A DNA stretch of 27,498 bases from CAWACC01 sp964390695. Its GTDB lineage: Bacteria; Chlamydiota; Chlamydiia; Chlamydiales; Parachlamydiaceae. Within the stretch, counting starts at the first letter, position 1; each line of letters starts with the position of its first letter. Location: contig CAYMKI010000026.1 of NCBI GenBank assembly GCA_964390695.1, positions 1 to 27,498 of the forward strand. The letters run 5' to 3'. Below, piece by piece: positions 22,153-27,498 of the stretch. The notes below the pieces were generated by a model. It did no database searches and was not told where the DNA came from. It saw only the letters and a list, made by a program, of their open reading frames with translations. The translations under genes were made by a program, and so were the position numbers.

Positions 22153-23742
22153 TTATATGAGTTGGTAAATTCTGTTCGGGTTTTCGTGCACACCGGTGAT
22201 GTCTTCAAAGCACAGGCCATTGGTGCCCATGGCGGTGTAGTTTTCTTCCGTTGTGAATGTGTGCGGGATGTTATTTACATATTCACCCACGTGATATCCC
22301 AAAGTGACATCCGGATCGGAGGCATTCACGAGAGAAATGGTTTTATGCGGATAGGCTTGCTTGAGGTTATAGGCAAGCTGTGCAATGTCTTTCGGGGTGT
22401 CATACAGGTTGACGACTTTTCTCAATTTATTTAGGACTGCATGATCATGCTTATATGTATCTAGATATTCGTCAAGAATTTGTTGTAATTCTTCACCCGA
22501 GCAACCTTTATACCGGCCATAGGAGGAAACAGAGTGGCGTGGATTCACTAAAATGCCCTCAAAAGTATCATTGGAAGCAATAACCGCATCGAGCATAGCT
22601 CTCCAATACAGATCGGGATTTCCTCTCCATACGCCCATACCCACTGCCGGCACAAGCACGAATCCATTTTCGGAAGCTTGTAGACAGGTCTTAAAAGTTT
22701 GCGTCATAAGGGCTTTGTTGACTTTCTGCCGAGGATGATGCTTAATGCCACGGATGCCGCAAGCATTGATCAGTCGCACCGTATCTTTTTCGCCGGGTTG
22801 TCTTTCCCGGATTTTGCCATCTCCATCGATAAAGATGCGGTAATCTTCGGTTTTTACCACTTGTGATCCGAGCTGATATAAGGACAGCTTCATCAACTCT
22901 TCAAATTCTTGATGGGAGGCAAAGCCGTAATGAGCATAGTGTGCATCCACCGAGTGGAGAAATTTCGATACGGAGGGATAATTGAAAGAATCTAAATCGG
23001 CCAATAAGCATGGAAAGTTGTCATGGCCCGGCAAAATAACGATTTGATCCGCTTTCATCGCTTGTTTCAAACCCTTGTAAAAAGGCAAGGGTATTGATGC
23101 GGAGAGGTAGATTTTTTGGCTGTCCAGGATGTCCTGTATTTCTTGAAAAGACTGGCGGTAGGTATGGGTTCCATAGAGGTCTGCTAGATCATGAATTTTA
23201 TACCATTGGTTATGTACATGGCATTTTGCGGGGATGTTGTTGGCGGAAAAGGCGATGACCTTATCTGGATTAGCTTCAGCGGTGGTCTTGATGAAATCGC
23301 GAACAGCGTCGGGAGCCATAAAGGCAAACAATTGTTGGCTGCCCGGCAAAGTCGTACAGCCATATCCTCCCAGCAAAGCCTGGAAAAATAGATTTGAAGG
23401 CCTAAAGTTTGTACCTGTCAGCACCAGTCCTTGTAGAGGGTGGCCTTTGGGTAGTGCAATTTTATATCCCTTAAAAGGTGCTGTTTTATCAAAAGCGGCT
23501 TTAAAGCGATTTTCGTTAAGGTAAAGTGCAGTTTGATGCGCAGGCGCGGTATTAAAGACATGCCGGGCGACATCCTGAGTTTTCTTAGCTATACCACAGC
23601 ATTGTCTAAGCCAGGCAAAGGTTTTTCCGGAAAAATAAGCTAGTGCATTGCCTAAGATCGCAAGGCCTAGGTTCATGGCACACAGGGCGCGATTATTTTC
23701 TATAAAACGATGCACTTGATGGTAAAATGAATGGATGTACAT
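22153..23742 (-). CDS. Unidentified 529-residue protein with possible macro/PARG-like C-terminal region
   Basis: I do not recognise this protein with certainty. A single hydrophobic stretch (about 21-38, AMNLGLAILGNALAYF) near the N-terminus could be a membrane anchor or signal. The middle (about 90-300) is mixed alpha/beta with GGYGCTTLPGSQQLFAF and ILPGHDNFP. About 365-410 reads VLVPAVGMGVWRGNPDLYWRAMLDAV, reminiscent of the Pro-Ala-Val-Gly-x-Gly turn and following helix of macro domains. The final 58 residues contain LVNASDPDVTLGYHVGEYVNN followed by TTEEN and MGTNGL, an Asn-Ala…Gly…Glu-Glu order like that of macro/PARG ADP-ribose hydrolases. It is transcribed convergently with the repeat protein and lies 77 bp downstream of alaS on the same strand. 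Candidate effector acting on ADP-ribosylation; this is inference. Confidence 0.55.
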   Translation of the reverse strand: MYIHSFYHQVHRFIENNRALCAMNLGLAILGNALAYFSGKTFAWLRQCCGIAKKTQDVARHVFNTAPAHQTALYLNENRFKAAFDKTAPFKGYKIALPKGHPLQGLVLTGTNFRPSNLFFQALLGGYGCTTLPGSQQLFAFMAPDAVRDFIKTTAEANPDKVIAFSANNIPAKCHVHNQWYKIHDLADLYGTHTYRQSFQEIQDILDSQKIYLSASIPLPFYKGLKQAMKADQIVILPGHDNFPCLLADLDSFNYPSVSKFLHSVDAHYAHYGFASHQEFEELMKLSLYQLGSQVVKTEDYRIFIDGDGKIRERQPGEKDTVRLINACGIRGIKHHPRQKVNKALMTQTFKTCLQASENGFVLVPAVGMGVWRGNPDLYWRAMLDAVIASNDTFEGILVNPRHSVSSYGRYKGCSGEELQQILDEYLDTYKHDHAVLNKLRKVVNLYDTPKDIAQLAYNLKQAYPHKTISLVNASDPDVTLGYHVGEYVNNIPHTFTTEENYTAMGTNGLCFEDITGVHENPNRIYQLI

Positions 23743-23773
23743 AGGGTTTATATTTCAAGAAGTTGGAGGGCAA

Positions 23774-23807
23774 AGAGGCCATCACACATAACAGTTGCAT
23801 GGCCTCT
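23774..23807 (-). terminator. Terminator-like hairpin after alaS
   Basis: On the minus strand a perfect 9-bp stem AGAGGCCAT / ATGGCCTCT (23807-23799 with 23782-23774) with a 16-nt loop starts 13 bp past the alaS stop and is followed by TTT. It separates alaS from the 529-residue gene, whose start is 32 bp further on. Confidence 0.6.
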
Positions 23808-23819
23808 GGGATAACATTG

Positions 23820-26453
23820 TTACAGCAGCTGAGCAATAAATTCCTTGGCTTTAGACAGGGCCTCTGGAATATGTTGCGGGAGTGTGCCTCCGGCTTGTGC
23901 ACTATTTGCCTTGCCTCCGCCGGAGCCTCCGATGAGAGGCGCTATGGATTTGATGATATCTTGGGCTTTAATTCCTTTTTGCACTAAATCATCGCTGACT
24001 CGGACCAATAGTTGGCATTTAGCATCGGCATTGGATGCCAACACTAGCGCTAATGAGGGGAGACGCCCCATCATATCATCTGCCAAGGTGCGCAACTCCT
24101 CGGATGAGAGGGTGTGTTCAACAGTCAAAACGGGAATAGCCTTGATAGGTTCTACTTGAGAGACAAGGGTCGAAGCTAATTTCTCCAACTGTCCCTTTTT
24201 GAGGGTTTTTAATTCGGATGCCAGCTGTTTATGTTCTTCCAGTAACTTTTCGATCCTTTCTTGCAGTTTGCCTGCAGGGGATTTGAGCAGCTGCGAACAC
24301 GACAGGATAAGCTGGTCGCTTTCTCGGGCAAAGTTTTCGGCTTCGATACCGGTTACGGCTTCAATCCGCCGTACGCCAGCGGCGATGCTGCTTTCTTTGG
24401 CGATCCGGAATAGGCCGATGTTACCCGTTGCTGAGGTGTGGGTGCCTCCGCAGAGTTCTTTGGAGTAATCATCGATATCGATCACACGTACGAGGTTTCC
24501 GTATTTTTCGCCGAAAAATTGCTTGATGTCGGCGTGCTTTTGAGCTTCTTCGTAGGGGATTTCATAGGGTTTAACAGAGGCGTTAAGGCGTATTTTTTCA
24601 TTGACCAGGTTCTCTATTTCATCCATTTCAGCCTGCGTGAGGGCTTTGTGATGGCTGAAGTCAAAGCGCAGGCGCTGCGCGTCGACCACCGATCCTGCCT
24701 GCCTGATATGTTCGCCAAGCACTTTATGCAAGGCCCAGTGCAGCAAATGCGTGGCAGTATGGTTGTTGGCAATTTTTTGCCGTCTGGATGTATCGATTTC
24801 AGCAGATACCGGCATGCCTACACGCAGGTGGCCTGAAAGCAATTTGCCGTTATGGGCTATGATCCCTTTGAATGGGGCGGTGCAGTCTTGTACCTCGAAT
24901 AGAAGTTGAGATCCTTTAAGTGCGCCGATATCGCCGATTTGGCCTCCCATTTCCGCATAGAAAGGTGTTTGGTCTAGGATGACCAGCCCCTCTTCGCCTT
25001 CGCTTAAGTGATCCACGAATTTTCCTTGCGCCACCAAAGCTTTGACGGTAGCTTCTGCATGTGTTTGGGTGTATCCTAGGAACTTGCTGGGTTGGTGATT
25101 CTTAAGATAGTCGACAAATAGGTTTTCCTGGGCAATTTGCTGAGTGGTCTTATGTGTGCTGCGGGAGCGTTCTTTGGCTTCTTTTTCCAAATGGTTGAAG
25201 CGTTCGATGTCCACCGCGAGGGCGTTGTCTTTAGCGATAAGCAGGATCTCTTCTATCGGCAATCCGTAGGTGTCTTTGAGTTTAAAAGCCGCATCGCCGC
25301 CGATGAGCTTTTTATGCGCTTGGGCATCTTCGATGACTTGGTTGAGAATATTGCCGCCGCGTTTCAGGGTGCGCAGAAAAGCTTCTTCTTCCAGCGTTAG
25401 GATCTCGGCGATTCTTTGCTGGGATTGCTGCAGTTCTTTGTAGTCATGGCCCATGCTTTCGACGAGGGTAGGCAATACTTTTGCCAAGAAAGGCTCTTCC
25501 ATGCCGAGCATGCGGCCGTAGCGTACGGCGCGGCGCAAGACTTTTCTGAGCACATAGCCTCTTTCCACGTTGCTGGGCTGTACGCCATCGGCTATAGCGA
25601 AGGAGAGGCAGCGCAGGTGGTCGGCGATGACCCTGAAAGCTGGTCCTTGTTTGGTATTTTGAATATCGTAAGGAAGCCCGGTCAGTTGTTCGAGCTTGCC
25701 GATCAAAGCGCGGAGGATGTCTGTTTCGAAGACGCTGTCTACGTTCATTTTTAGACTTAAAATCCGTTCCAGGCCGGCGCCGGTATCTATGGAGGGTTTT
25801 GGCAGGGGAGCTTTTTCTCCGTCCATGAAGCGGTTGTATTGCATGAATACCAGGTTCCAAAATTCCAGGTAGCGTTCTCCGTCGACATCTTCTAGAGGAT
25901 TTCGTGCCGAACCATAGCCGGGGCCGCGGTCATAATACAGTTCGGAGCAGGGTCCGCAGGGTCCGGTATCGCCCATGGCCCAGAAATTGTCTTTTTCACC
26001 CATGCGGGTAATCCTTTCGGCCGGCACATATTTCGTCCACAATTCAAAGGCTTCGTCATCATGCGTAAACACTGTAGGCCAGATTTTATGCGGTTCGAAT
26101 TCAAAAATTTCGGTGGAGACCTCCCAGGCCATGCGGATGGCTTCGGCCTTAAAGTAGTCGCCAAAGGAGAAGTTGCCGAGCATTTCGAAGAAGGTGAGGT
26201 GGCGTCGGGTATGGCCGACATTTTCGAGGTCGTTATGCTTGCCGCCAACACGGATACATTTTTGGCTGGTGGCCGCGCGCTTGTAGTCGCGCACGCTGCT
26301 CCCTAGAAATACGTCTTTGAATTGGTTCATGCCTGCATTGGTGAACAGCAAGGTGGGGTCGTCGTGAGGCAAAACCGGGGAGGAGGCGATGATTTTGTGG
26401 TGTTGATTTTTAAAATACTCTAAAAATTTGCGACGTATTTGTTGGGATAACAT
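23820..26453 (-). CDS. alaS: Alanyl-tRNA synthetase
   Basis: 877 residues, full length. Charges tRNA-Ala and edits Ser and Gly mistakes. The catalytic domain (about 1-240) holds class II motifs 1-3 (TNAGMNQFKDVFLG at 38-51; HLTFFEMLGNFSFGDYFK at 85-102; GAGLERI at 225-231). The tRNA-binding helical domain follows. The editing domain has all four zinc/active-site residues: His565 and His569 (NHTATHLLHWAL), Cys668 and His672 (ELCGGTHTSATG). A helical linker (about 715-770) leads to the C-Ala domain with GGSGGGKANSAQAGG (842-856). It begins 26 bp after the yebC stop, so the two are probably one transcript. Its stop is followed by a terminator-like hairpin. Confidence 0.97.
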   Translation of the reverse strand: MLSQQIRRKFLEYFKNQHHKIIASSPVLPHDDPTLLFTNAGMNQFKDVFLGSSVRDYKRAATSQKCIRVGGKHNDLENVGHTRRHLTFFEMLGNFSFGDYFKAEAIRMAWEVSTEIFEFEPHKIWPTVFTHDDEAFELWTKYVPAERITRMGEKDNFWAMGDTGPCGPCSELYYDRGPGYGSARNPLEDVDGERYLEFWNLVFMQYNRFMDGEKAPLPKPSIDTGAGLERILSLKMNVDSVFETDILRALIGKLEQLTGLPYDIQNTKQGPAFRVIADHLRCLSFAIADGVQPSNVERGYVLRKVLRRAVRYGRMLGMEEPFLAKVLPTLVESMGHDYKELQQSQQRIAEILTLEEEAFLRTLKRGGNILNQVIEDAQAHKKLIGGDAAFKLKDTYGLPIEEILLIAKDNALAVDIERFNHLEKEAKERSRSTHKTTQQIAQENLFVDYLKNHQPSKFLGYTQTHAEATVKALVAQGKFVDHLSEGEEGLVILDQTPFYAEMGGQIGDIGALKGSQLLFEVQDCTAPFKGIIAHNGKLLSGHLRVGMPVSAEIDTSRRQKIANNHTATHLLHWALHKVLGEHIRQAGSVVDAQRLRFDFSHHKALTQAEMDEIENLVNEKIRLNASVKPYEIPYEEAQKHADIKQFFGEKYGNLVRVIDIDDYSKELCGGTHTSATGNIGLFRIAKESSIAAGVRRIEAVTGIEAENFARESDQLILSCSQLLKSPAGKLQERIEKLLEEHKQLASELKTLKKGQLEKLASTLVSQVEPIKAIPVLTVEHTLSSEELRTLADDMMGRLPSLALVLASNADAKCQLLVRVSDDLVQKGIKAQDIIKSIAPLIGGSGGGKANSAQAGGTLPQHIPEALSKAKEFIAQLL

Positions 26454-26479
26454 AAAAGAGAACCTTAGAGGGTTATAAG

Positions 26480-27208
26480 TTATTCTTGAGGGGCATTCAT
26501 ATTGTGATAGACGGCATCCACATCATCGAGGTTTTCGAGCCATTCAATTAAAGCTTGGTTGGCTTTGGCGGTTTCGGCATCCACGTCGACAAGTGTTTTA
26601 GGAATCATTTCCAGTGAGCTTGAGTCGCACTTGAAGCCCAGCTTTTCCACAGCTTCTTTGACGGCATACAGATGAGAAGGATCGGTGGTGATGATGTACA
26701 TGTCATCGGTAGATTCGAAATCTTCGGCGCCCGCTTCTGACGAGGCCAAGAAGAGCTCGTCTTCGATGCCATGTTTTTTGGAAATCTGCAGAATGCCTTT
26801 TCGGTCAAAGTTGAAAGCCACGGCGCCAGGGCTGGCGATGGTGCCGCCGCGTTTATTGGTGGCGATGCGCATGTCGGACGAGAGGCGGTTTTTATTGTCG
26901 GTCATGGCGTCGATGATGATGCCTACGCCACCATGTCCATAAAGCTCATAGGTACATTCGTGGTAATCGGCTTGGTCTGCGCTGGAAGCTTTTTTGATGT
27001 TTCTGTCGATAATATCATTGGGTACGTTCTCTTCGCGGGCTTTTTGGAGAGCCAAACGCAAGCGCGGGTTGGATTTGGGGTCGGCACTGCCGCCGACTTT
27101 TACGGCGCTGATGATCTCTTTGGCGATGCGTGAAAAGACTTTTCCTTTCTTAGCATCGGCTTTTTCCTTTCTGTGTTTGATGTTCGCCCATTTACTATGT
27201 CCGGCCAT
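26480..27208 (-). CDS. yebC: YebC/TACO1-family translation or transcription factor
   Basis: 242 residues, normal for the family. The hallmark N-terminus MAGHSKWANIKHRK is intact, followed by KGKVFSRIAKEIISAVKVGG and NPRLRLALQKAREENVPNDII. Domain 2/3 shows YELYGHGGVGIIIDAMTDN and GAVAFNFDRKG. Family members act as DNA-binding regulators or, according to newer work and by analogy with mitochondrial TACO1, help ribosomes at difficult sequences. AAGGAAAC precedes the ATG. The first 14 bases overlap the end of a small upstream reading frame, and alaS follows after 26 bp, linking it with translation genes. Confidence 0.95.
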   Translation of the reverse strand: MAGHSKWANIKHRKEKADAKKGKVFSRIAKEIISAVKVGGSADPKSNPRLRLALQKAREENVPNDIIDRNIKKASSADQADYHECTYELYGHGGVGIIIDAMTDNKNRLSSDMRIATNKRGGTIASPGAVAFNFDRKGILQISKKHGIEDELFLASSEAGAEDFESTDDMYIITTDPSHLYAVKEAVEKLGFKCDSSSLEMIPKTLVDVDAETAKANQALIEWLENLDDVDAVYHNMNAPQE

Positions 27209-27383
27209 AGGAGTTTCCTTTAGATTTTAAGGGGTCTTTAAATAGGTTGTTTTGATTGTCTTTGATCCATTTTTGAGCCAAGGCAAAATGCCTGTACTTC
27301 ATTTCTTGAGCTTTGAATTCTTTGTTGTGTATTTGGCTGATGCCTTTTTCATCCACATAAGCCGGGCACTTGGCGTGTACCAT
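27195..27383 (-). CDS. Small unidentified reading frame overlapping yebC
   Basis: 62 residues from ATG 27383 (a TTG at 27401 could add six). The frame is open up to the stop at 27432-27434. I do not recognise it: a Cys-Pro (CPAYVDEKG), then charged helices (NKEFKAQEMKYRHFALAQKW). No Shine-Dalgarno is visible. Its stop lies 14 bases inside yebC, a spacing consistent with translational coupling or with the 3' remnant of a longer gene interrupted by the palindrome at 27416-27453. Confidence 0.35.
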   Translation of the reverse strand: MVHAKCPAYVDEKGISQIHNKEFKAQEMKYRHFALAQKWIKDNQNNLFKDPLKSKGNSYGRT

Positions 27384-27415
27384 TTGAAGATTAGCGACCA
27401 ATTCTTGATTTGCGA

Positions 27416-27453
27416 CAGCCCTACGGGGTACTCAGAGTACCGCTGGGACGCTG
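27416..27453. repeat. Palindrome near the window end
   Basis: GGTACTC (27427-27433) and GAGTACC (27435-27441) are perfect inverse repeats around one base. The relation continues outward imperfectly to CAGC (27416-27419) and GCTG (27450-27453). The palindrome carries stop codons in two of the three minus-strand frames and interrupts the frame upstream of the small gene. Possibly part of a dispersed repeat that continues beyond the window. Confidence 0.4.
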
Positions 27454-27498
27454 TTGATCGAGCGACAATGACGGACGAGTATCTTTTCATCTTCCTCG

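Noticed and set aside
27427..27441. Programmed frameshift like that of prfB (CTC TGA G)
   Set aside because: Neither the preceding nor the shifted frame encodes release-factor sequence; the site is explained by a palindrome.
1..27498. tRNA, rRNA or riboswitch
   Set aside because: No tRNA-like cloverleaf with T-arm consensus, rRNA core or known riboswitch core was seen on either strand by eye; a covariance-model scan would be decisive.

Overview
The window looks like part of a chromosome from an environmental (amoeba-type) member of the Chlamydiae, order Parachlamydiales. The evidence is the chlamydial order sodA–accD–dut–ptsN–ptsN(HTH) (the CT294–CT290 order of Chlamydia trachomatis, from memory), mfd lying near alaS (CT748/CT749), a predicted protein with the bilobed hydrophobic signature of inclusion-membrane (Inc) proteins, and cysteine-rich autotransporter-like outer-membrane proteins. 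I cannot name the genus from sequence alone.

Layout. 1-1596 (minus): two accessory genes, the first-transcribed one a divergent kinase-like protein and the second cut by the window edge. 1597-1972: AT-rich divergent spacer. 1973-2689 (plus): Inc-like protein, followed by a foldback repeat and a hairpin. 2887-6529 (minus): core block ptsN/HTH, ptsN, dut, accD (probably one operon with a recognisable promoter in front of accD), then sodA. 6530-7084: gene-poor spacer with two long palindromic elements and a good sigma-70-like promoter. 7085-13679 (plus): two paralogous autotransporter-like barrel proteins separated by a perfect 88-bp tandem duplication, then putA (proline to glutamate) 22 bp downstream of the second. 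13761-14570 (plus): an exported GT14/DUF266-like glycosyltransferase. 14609-17914 (minus): mfd. 17915-18582: a hairpin and a 442-bp foldback element (MITE-like) with an expanded G-rich hexamer tract in one arm. 18583-22062 (plus): a 1159-residue protein with about ten 34/35-residue repeats. 22153-23742 (minus): a 529-residue protein with a C-terminal stretch that may be macro/PARG-like. 23820-27208 (minus): yebC then alaS, preceded by a small unidentified reading frame and a palindrome at the edge.

How it works together. Conserved housekeeping genes (fatty acid and nucleotide metabolism, translation, repair) alternate with accessory islands that look host-directed or surface-directed: a kinase-like protein, an Inc-like protein, barrel proteins, an exported glycosyltransferase, a repeat protein and a possible macro-fold protein. 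The accessory spacers are unusually rich in inverted repeats: at least seven distinct palindromic or foldback elements, several sharing the motif TATACCCAA. The most notable items are the repeat protein plus macro-like protein inserted between mfd and alaS, the foldback element beside them, the plant-like exported glycosyltransferase, the Inc-like protein and the kinase-like protein. No tRNA, rRNA or CRISPR array was seen.
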